Below are positions 28,040-36,500 of a stretch of 40,652 bases of DNA, piece by piece (position 1 is the stretch's first letter; every line of letters begins with the position of its first letter). The notes beneath the pieces were generated by a model. The model worked only from the letters and a program-made list of their open reading frames with translations. It made no database searches and had not been told where the DNA came from. The DNA lies in contig JAJXZR010000047.1 in the NCBI GenBank assembly GCA_021779915.1, positions 1 to 40,652 on the forward strand, in the 5' to 3' direction. A program made the position numbers and the translations under genes. This DNA comes from a bacterium (GTDB lineage: Bacteria > Patescibacteriota > Minisyncoccia > CAIUEV01).

Positions 28040-28357
28040 TTAAGAAGTGTAGATAATTTTACCTTTTTCTAAAATTTTCTCTATGAAAGGATCTCCTATT
28101 TCATTTCTTTCTTTCACCTCTTTGGGCGTATAGACAAGAATATCGGTTGCAATTTCACTTCCAAAAATCATTTTACGAACCTCTCTGGCTCTGTCAATTC
28201 TGCGCTTCCTGCTTTTTTTAATGATGAATAAATCCAAATCACTGTCCTTTTCCGGTTTTCCCCACGCATAAGAACCGAAAATAATAATTTTTTCCGGCTT
28301 AAAACTTTTAACAATCTGATTTTTGATTTTGAGGACATCAGGTTTTAAGTTTTCCAT
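28040..28357 (-). CDS. MNT-type nucleotidyltransferase (antitoxin-like)
   Basis: IIIFGSYAWGKPEKDSDLDLFII: GSxAxGxxxxxSDxDL motif, adjacent to HEPN gene. Confidence 0.88.
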   Translation of the reverse strand: MENLKPDVLKIKNQIVKSFKPEKIIIFGSYAWGKPEKDSDLDLFIIKKSRKRRIDRAREVRKMIFGSEIATDILVYTPKEVKERNEIGDPFIEKILEKGKIIYTS

Positions 28358-28403
28358 GATGGGAATTTATCATTTTAAAAGGAAAATGACAATAAAAACA
28401 GAC

Positions 28404-28465
28404 AAATTTTGTCAATCCACACTTGATATTCTTTGTGCAATTTTGTCAAGTAGCAATTGTCAAAT
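28404..28465. promoter_or_regulatory. Operator-like sites upstream of MNT gene
   Basis: AATTTTGTCAATCCACACTTGA and AATTTTGTCAAGTAGCAATTGTCAAA, about 48-80 bp upstream of MNT start; first matches the site at 27474. Confidence 0.55.
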
Positions 28466-28480
28466 AATGCTAATTGTTCT

Positions 28481-28582
28481 GAGTCCAAATGAATCCGGAA
28501 AAAGGCGATGAGGCGTGGGAAATCAGGGGGGGAGAGGAGGAATAAAAGTGAGAGACAGAATGATTTTTTCATGGGTTTTTTG
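28481..28582 (-). pseudogene. Second truncated, frameshifted copy of the 24797..26113 gene 5' end
   Basis: MKKSFCLSLLFLLSPP then +1 frameshift in a C-run; frame-corrected continuation is LISHASSPFSGFIWT. Confidence 0.85.
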
Positions 28583-28647
28583 TCTTGATAAAACATTGCT
28601 TTAACTTTTAACCATGTCAGATTTAATAATTTTCTTCAGATATTTCC

Positions 28648-29310
28648 CTAATAAGATACTGTATCAAGTGCCTTTTGATATGAGTAGTAAGGAAGTAAAA
28701 GGGAGCCAGATTTATTAACATCAACATATACTTTACAAACACCCTGGCAATATTCGGAAGGAGATATGAATGTTAAAAGAGCTGGACCACTCATAATAGT
28801 AGATGTAACATAACCAGCTCTCCCTGATAAATAAGGATATGGTTCAGTAAATTTTGAAACTTTTCTATTAAAAATCCCATTCTTATAACAAGAACAGTCG
28901 TTATTTAAAGAAATCTGAATACCACTTGGATCATTAGAAACTAAATCATAACTCCCAATCTCTCCCTGACTATTCCACACCCACTTCGCATCCACCCCTC
29001 CATTGTTCCCTCCCCCACCGCACGCGCTCCAATCTTGCCCTGCTTGGGGTGGGCAGCAGGATTGGGTTCCGTCGGGTTTTTTGATGCAGAATTTGGGGGA
29101 TTCGACGCCGACGTCGAAGCTGAAGGGGTTTGTGATGACGCGGATCCAGTTGTTGAGATTGAGCCAGCCTTTCTTTTCTTGGCCGTCAGAGCTGGTATTG
29201 AGAACCGCCGGGATTTCTTCGCCCTGTTTGGGCTCGACCCAGGCGGAGGCTTTGAGGGCGATGATTGTGGTGATAGAAACGAGGATAGCGAGGAGGAGTT
29301 TGGTTTTCAT
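28648..29310 (-). CDS. Secreted AWVEP-type surface protein
   Basis: Signal peptide followed by AWVEPKQGEEIPAVLNTSSDGQEKKGWL, matching the N-terminus of the product of 10121..11152. Confidence 0.65.
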   Translation of the reverse strand: MKTKLLLAILVSITTIIALKASAWVEPKQGEEIPAVLNTSSDGQEKKGWLNLNNWIRVITNPFSFDVGVESPKFCIKKPDGTQSCCPPQAGQDWSACGGGGNNGGVDAKWVWNSQGEIGSYDLVSNDPSGIQISLNNDCSCYKNGIFNRKVSKFTEPYPYLSGRAGYVTSTIMSGPALLTFISPSEYCQGVCKVYVDVNKSGSLLLPYYSYQKALDTVSY

Positions 29311-29410
29311 AGGTGTTTGATGATAATTTTTAAATTTTTATAATTTTGTAATTTTGTAAATAAATTCTAATTTCTCAATTTTTAAACATTAGGGATCCTG
29401 TTGTTTTATG

Positions 29411-29566
29411 TGTCATCCCGGGCTTGACCCGGGATCCAGTAAATACGTATATAATTAGACTGATAGATCATTCTTTTATTCGATTTTCTTGAATGTTCAC
29501 ACTAAAAGGATACTCTCTCTTTTTGATCCCATCCTCCTGGATCCCGGCTCGGAGGCCGGGATGACA
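29411..29566. repeat. REPIN-like element 4
   Basis: TGTCATCCCGGGCTTGACCCGGGATCCAG ... CTGGATCCCGGCTCGGAGGCCGGGATGACA. Confidence 0.93.
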
Positions 29567-29655
29567 CGCTTTTTTTAAAATAAGCGTAAATCGTTTAAAA
29601 ATTTAAAAAATTAAGATTTATTTCAAAAATTACAAAATTACAAAATTACAAAATT

Positions 29656-30354
29656 CTACTTAGGTGGTCCTATATTCATATCATTTGGATAAACTACGAT
29701 CTTTCCGTTTCCATCGCTGTCCTTCAAAAAATTAATCTGTGAACCGGTTTTTATTGCTGAAAAATCAGTCGGTTTCTCAATGTATTCCTCGAGCGTCGGA
29801 TCATTTCCCATGGCCTTGGTATATTCATCCATAATTTTTTGCATATCCGCTTGTTTTTGTTTTTCTTCCGGAGAAACTGCTTGACCTTGAGTAACCCCGG
29901 TGGGAGGAGTAAAAGTGGCATTTCCATTAGCGTCTTGTGGAGCAACCGGCATCTGATTCATATCGAGCCCCTGATCTTTCAATTGTTTTTGTAATTCTTG
30001 TTCTTTGGCATCGAGCTTAGCTTGGTCGAAATCGGGATTCTTTTGGTAAGAAACCACGGAAGCCACGTCACTTTTATTGATTGCATACTCCAAGTCGAAA
30101 TTGGCGAATTGCTTGATCACGATTTTATCTGGAGCAATTGAGGCTACTATTCCTGTCACGGTACTGGGGATTTTCTCTTTTTCGGAAACAACAGTTTTTT
30201 TCTGAACATTCGGAGTTATTGCGCTTGGATTATTCTCTAAAATCTTCTGAGTCGCTGTCTTTGCTCCCCAGCGGAAAAAGACCATTGCCAAAATAAAAAG
30301 GACAATTACAGCGATTAAAACTGAAACGATGACAGTCAATTTTTTATTTTCCAT
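29656..30354 (-). CDS. Single-TM protein of unknown function
   Basis: N-terminal TM VIVSVLIAVIVLFILAMVFF and soluble domain VTGIVASIAPDKIVIKQF. Confidence 0.65.
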   Translation of the reverse strand: MENKKLTVIVSVLIAVIVLFILAMVFFRWGAKTATQKILENNPSAITPNVQKKTVVSEKEKIPSTVTGIVASIAPDKIVIKQFANFDLEYAINKSDVASVVSYQKNPDFDQAKLDAKEQELQKQLKDQGLDMNQMPVAPQDANGNATFTPPTGVTQGQAVSPEEKQKQADMQKIMDEYTKAMGNDPTLEEYIEKPTDFSAIKTGSQINFLKDSDGNGKIVVYPNDMNIGPPK

Positions 30355-30420
30355 TTTTTTTGTTTTTAAAGAAGTTACTTTAGTTAAAATAAAGCACGAA
30401 AAAATAGATTTTAGAAATTT

Positions 30421-30879
30421 TTAAACCAGCTCTTTCCTCAACTTATTCTCCAATTTTTCCATCTCCCCTTTATCTTTCTCGTGGTCAAGGCCAATGAGGT
30501 GTAACATTCCGTGGATAAATAAAATGGAAACCAGCTCTTCCCCACTTCCCCACTTTTCCATTTTTTTGTTTTCATCTTTAACCCATTCGTAATTCAAATA
30601 AATCTCCCCCAAAGAATTTTTTTCTTGGAGGTATGAATCCTCATCTCCGTAGTCAAGCTCAGAGAAACTTAAAACGTCAGTTGATTCGTTTTTATTTCGA
30701 TAAGTATTATTGAGTTCTTTTATTTTTTTAGAGTTGGTAAAAATTAGACTAATATTGTGTTCTTGGTGAGAATCAAAAAAAGAATCCTTTGAAAGATTCC
30801 TATAAACAACGCTGAGAGATTTTTGGATTTCTCTTTTGATTTTTGGATTTTCTTTTGTGTCCCAAAAGATTTGAAGCAT
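30421..30879 (-). CDS. ybeY: Endoribonuclease YbeY
   Basis: TDVLSFS, LGEIYLN, HGMLHLIGLDHEKD metal-binding motif. Confidence 0.92.
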   Translation of the reverse strand: MLQIFWDTKENPKIKREIQKSLSVVYRNLSKDSFFDSHQEHNISLIFTNSKKIKELNNTYRNKNESTDVLSFSELDYGDEDSYLQEKNSLGEIYLNYEWVKDENKKMEKWGSGEELVSILFIHGMLHLIGLDHEKDKGEMEKLENKLRKELV

Positions 30880-30927
30880 TAATTAATGGATAGAATTTTT
30901 AAAATCTAAGTTTCATCTATAACCAAG

Positions 30928-31066
30928 TGTCATCCCGGGCTTGACCCGGGATCCAGTTAGACTAATTGAATATTATTTTAATGTGTATCGTTAAAAAACT
31001 AAACAAAATAACATTTTACTAGACTAATATTGCCCTCCTGGATCCCGGGTCAAGCCCGGGATGACA
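30928..31066. repeat. REPIN-like element 5
   Basis: TGTCATCCCGGGCTTGACCCGGGATCCAG ... CTGGATCCCGGGTCAAGCCCGGGATGACA; spacer matches element 3. Confidence 0.95.
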
Positions 31067-31146
31067 CAGTGTGTTTTCTGTAAGATCTTCTAATTTCACC
31101 AAGTCTACAAAGAAACATCAATAACTTGATGAACTTTATAAACTGT

Positions 31147-31407
31147 TTAAATGGATCTTCTTTGGTAAATCTTCCCTTTTCTGAAGTGTTCTTCTTCCAG
31201 TTTGCCGAGTTTGTAAAGTTTTTCGTATTCTTTCTTTTTCTCGGTTCGATAAAGCGCTCGGATTTTTCGTTCGCGTCTGGTAGCTTCTTTTTCATAGAAG
31301 CGCCTTTTTCTGGCTCGCACACCAACACCGCTTTCCTGCCATTTTCTGGTGAAACGTCGAAGCATACTTTCCGAATTTTCGTTCTCTTTTTTCTGAACTT
31401 CAACCAT
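31147..31407 (-). CDS. rpsU: 30S ribosomal protein S21-like
   Basis: SESMLRRFTRKWQESGVGVRARKRRFYEKEATRRERKIRAL; GGAGG RBS upstream of ATG at 31407. Confidence 0.85.
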   Translation of the reverse strand: MVEVQKKENENSESMLRRFTRKWQESGVGVRARKRRFYEKEATRRERKIRALYRTEKKKEYEKLYKLGKLEEEHFRKGKIYQRRSI

Positions 31408-31555
31408 AGAAATAACCTCCTCTTCTAAATTAAAATTAAAAACATTCTTTTTATACGTAAAGAATTTCCTTAGTTTTTCTAACACTAAATAAAAAGAATG
31501 GCAAAATAAAAAAATTTCTAATTCACCTAATAAAAAGGTAAAATAGTCATCATCG

Positions 31556-31776
31556 TGTCATCCCGGCCTCCGAGCCGGGATCCAGGTTAGACTCATTAAT
31601 TATTCTAATTACTCTAATTAATCTAATTATTCTAAACAAAATCCCAAGAACCAATCTCTAAGATTTATTTTTTATAGTTTGGTACTTGGTGCTTTTTTAG
31701 GTTAATTAGTATAATTAGGTCAATTAGAGCAATTTTACGTTCTCCTGGATCCCCGGTCGACACGCCGGGGATGACA
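31556..31776. repeat. REPIN-like element 6 (family B spacer)
   Basis: TGTCATCCCGGCCTCCGAGCCGGGATCCAG ... CTGGATCCCCGGTCGACACGCCGGGGATGACA. Confidence 0.93.
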
Positions 31777-31871
31777 CACAGACCTATGTTGTTTCGAATT
31801 TGGAAAATTGTATCTTGTTTGCCTGCCTGCCGGTAGGCGGGTAATTTGTTTCTTGGGATTTGGAATTTCTA

Positions 31872-32249
31872 CTACAGTTTCCAATTCCAATTGGCCAAAA
31901 AAGTTTTAATACCTGAATTAGTCTTTTCCACCCAGTGATTCTTGCCTTCCAGAAAAAATAGGGAAAACAAAATCGCAATACAAATTAAACTGGTACCAAA
32001 AACGGTCTTGAGATGAGAGTTGATTTCTTCGTATTTTTTCCTTTTTTCTTCGCTTTCAAAAGCAGGGACAGTCTTAGCAGAGGGTTTATCAGTGGATAAT
32101 TTCAAGGAATCATCAATACCTCCCTTTTCCTTGGAGGAAAATTTTTCAGGAGCAGTATCTCTATTTAAAACAGATTCTTTGGGCTGTACTTTTCCTATTT
32201 TCATCATTTTCCTCATTTTTCGGCTCCACCTTTTTTTATTCTTACCCAT
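31872..32249 (-). CDS. Small single-TM protein of unknown function
   Basis: C-terminal TM TSLICIAILFSLFFLEG; same strand as neighbours. Confidence 0.55.
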   Translation of the reverse strand: MGKNKKRWSRKMRKMMKIGKVQPKESVLNRDTAPEKFSSKEKGGIDDSLKLSTDKPSAKTVPAFESEEKRKKYEEINSHLKTVFGTSLICIAILFSLFFLEGKNHWVEKTNSGIKTFLANWNWKL

Positions 32250-32317
32250 AAAAGTGTGAATATTAAAGCAATATTACTTTATAAACTTGATAAACTTTAC
32301 AAACTTTATGAACTCAT

Positions 32318-32890
32318 TTATGCAATTACCCTGTCAACAACCCCATATTCTTTGGCTTCCAAGGAAGACATGTAGAAATCCCTGTCCGTATCTTTCTCAA
32401 TCGTTTTTAAGGGCTGATTAGTGTGTTTGGCGAGGATTTTATTCAGTCTTTCCTTGATTTTCAGAATGTGCCGGGCGGAAATTTCAATGTCGCTGGCCTG
32501 TCCTTGTGCCCCACCCATTACTTGGTGAAGCATCACTTCGGAGTTTGGTAGAGCCATTCTTTTTCCTTTGGTTCCAGCAGCCAAGAGCACTGCCCCCATG
32601 CTGGCGGCAATCCCAACGCAAATAGTAGAAACATCGCTTTTAATGTATTGCATGGTGTCATAAATAGCCAGTCCTGCGCTGACCGATCCGCCAGGAGAGT
32701 TGACATAAAGCTTGATGTCTTCTTTGGCTTGATTTTCAAGAAAAAGCAGTTGGGCAATGATGATATTGGCAACGTTATCATCGATTGGACCACCCAGAAA
32801 AATAATCCTTTCCTTAAGAAGACGAGAGTAGATGTCATAAGCCCGCTCCCCATAATGAGATTTTTCAATAACAGTTGGAATTAAGTACAT
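32318..32890 (-). CDS. clpP: ATP-dependent Clp protease proteolytic subunit
   Basis: [33 protein letters not shown] (Ser), PNSEVMLHQ (His). Confidence 0.97.
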   Translation of the reverse strand: MYLIPTVIEKSHYGERAYDIYSRLLKERIIFLGGPIDDNVANIIIAQLLFLENQAKEDIKLYVNSPGGSVSAGLAIYDTMQYIKSDVSTICVGIAASMGAVLLAAGTKGKRMALPNSEVMLHQVMGGAQGQASDIEISARHILKIKERLNKILAKHTNQPLKTIEKDTDRDFYMSSLEAKEYGVVDRVIA

Positions 32891-32965
32891 AAAATTGGAA
32901 TTATTTATTAACATTCTTGTGATGTAAGTCTATAACAGATTGAGGCGAAATGCAAGGGGAAGACG

Positions 32966-33185
32966 TGTCATTCTCGCGAAGGCGGGAATCCAGGTTAGAC
33001 CCACTAATTATTCTAATTGCACTAATTAAACTAATTATTCTAAACAAAATACCAAGAACCAATTTTTAAATTTTATTTTTTTATTGTTTAGCACTTGGTG
33101 TTTTTTTAGGTCAATTAGTATAATTAGGTCAATTAGTGCAATTTCTTATCCTTCTGGATCCCCGGTCGATACGCCGGGGATGACA
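32966..33185. repeat. REPIN-like element 7 (family B spacer)
   Basis: TGTCATTCTCGCGAAGGCGGGAATCCAG ... CTGGATCCCCGGTCGATACGCCGGGGATGACA. Confidence 0.92.
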
Positions 33186-33227
33186 CCTTTTTATGGAATC
33201 GTACAAAGAAATAAATATAGTATTGTT

Positions 33228-34613
33228 CTATTTTCCCTCTATTTTCCTGATCTCTTCTTCTAAATCTTCCACTATTTTATTTTCTTTTTCAATATTCTCT
33301 AAAACTTTATTATAGGTGAGGGCGGCGGCGACTCTTATTTTGAGTCCCTCAGTATCGTCCCCAAGACTTTCTTCAGCCTCTTTGGGAGAAGGATAGGAGG
33401 CGACAATTTTTTTCAGTTCTTCCTCGATCTCTTCTTGTGTCGGGGCAATTTTTTTATCTAGGGCGATAGCCTCGATAATTCGGTGGAGTTTTATAATTTT
33501 TCGGGCTCTTTCCTTGAAGGATTTATCCATTTCTTCTGTTTCTTTCTTGTCTCTTTTCTCAATCAATTCCTTTGCCTTTTCCCCATAGGTTTCCTCCATG
33601 TTTCGCTCAAAATATTCTTTTTCCCTTTGGGCGCTTTCTTCTACGAGCGATTCGGGAATTTCGAGATTTACTTTGCCGATCAGTTCTTCGATCAAAGCCT
33701 CTCTTCGGCGATCCTTTTCCGCATACAGTTTTTCTAGGACTATGCCATCTTTCATGGAAGACTCAAGCTCCTTGATTGTTTCGAATTTACCCAATGATTT
33801 GGCAAATTCATCATTAAGTTCAGGAGTTTCAGAAACGAATATTTTTTCACATTTAAGCTTGAATTTAGCTTTGTCTTTTTCGATAGTGCAATCGATTTTT
33901 GCGAGAGAGTCCGCCAGCCTTTTTGCGTTTTCGTCAGTTAAATTAGTTATTTCTATAATCTTTTCTTCTCCCTCTCCTATTTGCTTCGTTTTTTCGTCAA
34001 ATTCCTTGCCGTATTGCTCTAATCCCCAAGTAAAAATATCTTGGTGCTCCTTAGAAGTGTCTTCTTCTTTCGAAATTTTAATGAAAGCCAAGCGATCTTT
34101 TTCCAGTTTGCCTCCCGCGGGTTTAAGAATAGTCCTTTTCTTTTGCAAACTCTTTAATCCTTCCTCAATCTCTTTAGGCGAGGCGGAAATATCTTTTCCA
34201 AGAGTCTCCTTTTTAATTATAACCCCTTGATCTAGTTTTTCTACTTCTTCTTTTTTAAGGCGGGGGAAATATTCAATTTCTATCTCGACATCCAAGGATT
34301 TTTGGCCGTCGTTTTTGTTTATGGATTTGAAATCAACGATGCGGGTTATTCTACCTAAATCGCCTTGATTCTCTTCAATCCAATCATGAATAACTTTGTC
34401 TTGAAGTTTAATGCTGAGAAGCTGATCCCATTCCTCGCTACTTACCAGCTCCCTAATTTTCCAAAGAGGAGCGTTTCCCTTGCGAAAACCCGGTATTTCT
34501 AAGTTTCTGCCTTTTTCGTTAAGGGACTCTTCTTCCATCTTTTTTACTTCTTCTTGGGAAAAAGTTTTTTCGACTAATACTTTGGTTGGAGAAAGGTGTT
34601 TTTTGATGAGCAT
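33228..34613 (-). CDS. tig: Trigger factor
   Basis: N-terminal ribosome-binding signature GFRKGNAP, trigger-factor C-terminal helical domain; upstream of clpP as is common. Confidence 0.88.
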   Translation of the reverse strand: MLIKKHLSPTKVLVEKTFSQEEVKKMEEESLNEKGRNLEIPGFRKGNAPLWKIRELVSSEEWDQLLSIKLQDKVIHDWIEENQGDLGRITRIVDFKSINKNDGQKSLDVEIEIEYFPRLKKEEVEKLDQGVIIKKETLGKDISASPKEIEEGLKSLQKKRTILKPAGGKLEKDRLAFIKISKEEDTSKEHQDIFTWGLEQYGKEFDEKTKQIGEGEEKIIEITNLTDENAKRLADSLAKIDCTIEKDKAKFKLKCEKIFVSETPELNDEFAKSLGKFETIKELESSMKDGIVLEKLYAEKDRRREALIEELIGKVNLEIPESLVEESAQREKEYFERNMEETYGEKAKELIEKRDKKETEEMDKSFKERARKIIKLHRIIEAIALDKKIAPTQEEIEEELKKIVASYPSPKEAEESLGDDTEGLKIRVAAALTYNKVLENIEKENKIVEDLEEEIRKIEGK

Positions 34614-34691
34614 AAGAGGGATGGGGATTAAGTATAAATTTTGGGAACAAGAATATCTTTACTATTTTTATTAGTAGTTTCATTTTTTAAC

Positions 34692-34840
34692 ATTCCCAAA
34701 TTTCTAATTCATCTAATTTCTAATTTCTAATAAAATCTCAAATCCTCAAAAACTAAAATCTAAAAAGATTTTAACATTAGGTATTGGGAATTTTATTAGG
34801 TGAATTAGGTAATTAGGTGAATTAGAAATTTATTTTATAT
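34692..34840. repeat. AT-rich palindrome of AAATTTCTAATTCACCTAATT type
   Basis: AAATTTCTAATTCATCTAATT ... AATTAGGTGAATTAGAAATTTA, between tig and rpmC. Confidence 0.8.
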
Positions 34841-34906
34841 ATTTATAAGTCAAACCTAAATACAAAAAAATAAATAAAAAGTGATTGTATTTTCTGTATT
34901 CTACTA

Positions 34907-35089
34907 CTATTTTCCTTCAAGAATTGTCAGAATTCTTGCGATGTTTTTTTTGCTTTCCGAGAAGAGATGGTTGCGACGTAGTTTGCCTTCGTTATTTTGA
35001 AAACGTAATTTTCTAAGAGACTCCCCTTCTTCAGTAAGAATGGCCCTCAGCTCTTTTTCAGATTTTTGGCGTAATTCTTTGATAGTCAC
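34907..35089 (-). CDS. rpmC: 50S ribosomal protein L29
   Basis: TIKELRQKSEKELRAILTEEGESLRKLRFQ; probable GTG start at 35089; S10-cluster position after L16. Confidence 0.85.
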   Translation of the reverse strand: MTIKELRQKSEKELRAILTEEGESLRKLRFQNNEGKLRRNHLFSESKKNIARILTILEGK

Positions 35090-35094
35090 GGTAA

Positions 35095-35190
35095 AAAATT
35101 CAAAATTAAAAATGCAAAATTCAAAATTAATGTAATTGATTGTCGCCGTAGGCGACTCCATAATTTTGAATTTATAACTTATAACTTTCA
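35095..35190. repeat. Palindrome between rplP and rpmC with GTCGCCGTAGGCGAC cap
   Basis: AAATTCAAAATTAAAAATGCAAAATTCAAAATTAAT / ATAATTTTGAATTTATAACTTATAACTTTCAATT flanking GTCGCCGTAGGCGAC. Confidence 0.8.
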
Positions 35191-35194
35191 ATTA

Positions 35195-35596
35195 TTAGTC
35201 TTTTACAACCAATTTCGTTTTAACGGAAAGCTTGCTTCCTGCCAAGCGAATAGCTTCTTTGGCGGTTTCAAGAGTTACTCCGTCGATTTCAAAAATAATC
35301 CTGCCGGCATGAGCCACGGCTACGAAATGGTCTACGTCTCCCTTTCCCTTGCCCATTGGGACTTCCGCTCCTTTTTTAGTGATTGGTCTATCTGGGAAGA
35401 TTCTAATCCAAATTTTTCCTTCTCTCTGGACGAATCGGGTCATTGCGCGTCTGGCAGCTTCTAGCTGACGGGCGGAAATCCAAGAAGACTCCATGACTTT
35501 AAGTCCGAATTTTCCAAATTTAAGCTTATCTCCCCTCTTGGTAGTTCTACGAAGGGTAGGAGTATGTTGCTTTCGGTGTTTGATTTTCTTAGGCAT
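35195..35596 (-). CDS. rplP: 50S ribosomal protein L16
   Basis: MPKKIKHRKQHTPTLRR...ARRAMTRFVQREGKIWIRIFPDRPITKK. Confidence 0.95.
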   Translation of the reverse strand: MPKKIKHRKQHTPTLRRTTKRGDKLKFGKFGLKVMESSWISARQLEAARRAMTRFVQREGKIWIRIFPDRPITKKGAEVPMGKGKGDVDHFVAVAHAGRIIFEIDGVTLETAKEAIRLAGSKLSVKTKLVVKD

Positions 35597-35624
35597 TAAA
35601 GGCATGGCGGTAGGTATAATTAAA

Positions 35625-35738
35625 TGACGAATGATGAATGACAAATGACGAATTTTGGAGTCGCCCCTGGCGACAGCTAATTGAAAGTCGCCTAAGGCGA
35701 CACATTAATTTGTCATTTGTCATTGGAAATTTGACATT
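35625..35738. repeat. Palindrome between rpsC and rplP with two GTCGCC caps
   Basis: ATGACAAATGACGAATTTTGGAGTCGCCCCTGGCGAC...GTCGCCTAAGGCGACACATTAATTTGTCATTTGTCAT. Confidence 0.85.
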
Positions 35739-36386
35739 TTACTTAATTTCTCCCTTATACAGCCAAACCTTGACTCCGATGGCTCCGTAGGTTGTTCTGG
35801 CAACATATTTGGCAAAGTCGATATCGGCTCGGAGGGTATGAAGAGGAATACCGCCTTTGGCAATCCATTCCGTGCGAGACATTTCGGCACCATTCAATCT
35901 GCCACTGACCATTATTTTGGCTCCCTTGTTTTCCGGTCTTTTCATAATTTGCTCCATCACCGTTTTTAGCACTCTCCTAAAGGCGACCCTTTTTTCCAGC
36001 TGTTCGGCTACGTTTTGAGCGACTAATTGGGCGCTTTCTTCAAAATATCTCACTTCTTTGACATCCAGATTAACAGTCATTTTACCTTTTTCTCCTCTTT
36101 TTTGCAGTTTGGCTTGAATCTTTTCTTTGATCACATTAGCTCCGGCTCCAGATCTCCCGATAATAACTCCAGGTTTGCTAGTATAAATGATTATGCGAAC
36201 TGAATTGGGTGATCTTTCAATTTCCACTTCCTTAATTCCAGCATTCTTGAGTTGCTTTTTAATACCCTCTCTAATCTCGATATCTTCTCTAAGACTTTCT
36301 TTATAGCCACGAGGGACAAACCAACGCGACTTCCAATTCTTGTTTATGCTGACTCTGAATCCTACTGGATTAACTTTTTGACCCAT
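35739..36386 (-). CDS. rpsC: 30S ribosomal protein S3
   Basis: MGQKVNPVGFR, KH domain GVIIGRSGAG, SGRLNGAEMSRTEW. Confidence 0.97.
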   Translation of the reverse strand: MGQKVNPVGFRVSINKNWKSRWFVPRGYKESLREDIEIREGIKKQLKNAGIKEVEIERSPNSVRIIIYTSKPGVIIGRSGAGANVIKEKIQAKLQKRGEKGKMTVNLDVKEVRYFEESAQLVAQNVAEQLEKRVAFRRVLKTVMEQIMKRPENKGAKIMVSGRLNGAEMSRTEWIAKGGIPLHTLRADIDFAKYVARTTYGAIGVKVWLYKGEIK

Positions 36387-36398
36387 GGAAATTAGTTA

Positions 36399-36497
36399 AT
36401 AAAGTTTGTAAAGTTATAAAGTTCATAAAGAAAAAATGATACATCTGTAGTCTATAGTTTGATAAACTTTATGAATTTGATAAACTTGATAAACTTA
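36399..36497. repeat. AT-rich palindrome between rplV and rpsC
   Basis: AATAAAGTTTGTAAAGTTATAAAGTTCATAAAG / TTTGATAAACTTTATGAATTTGATAAACTTGATAAACTT. Confidence 0.8.
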
Positions 36498-36500
36498 TGC

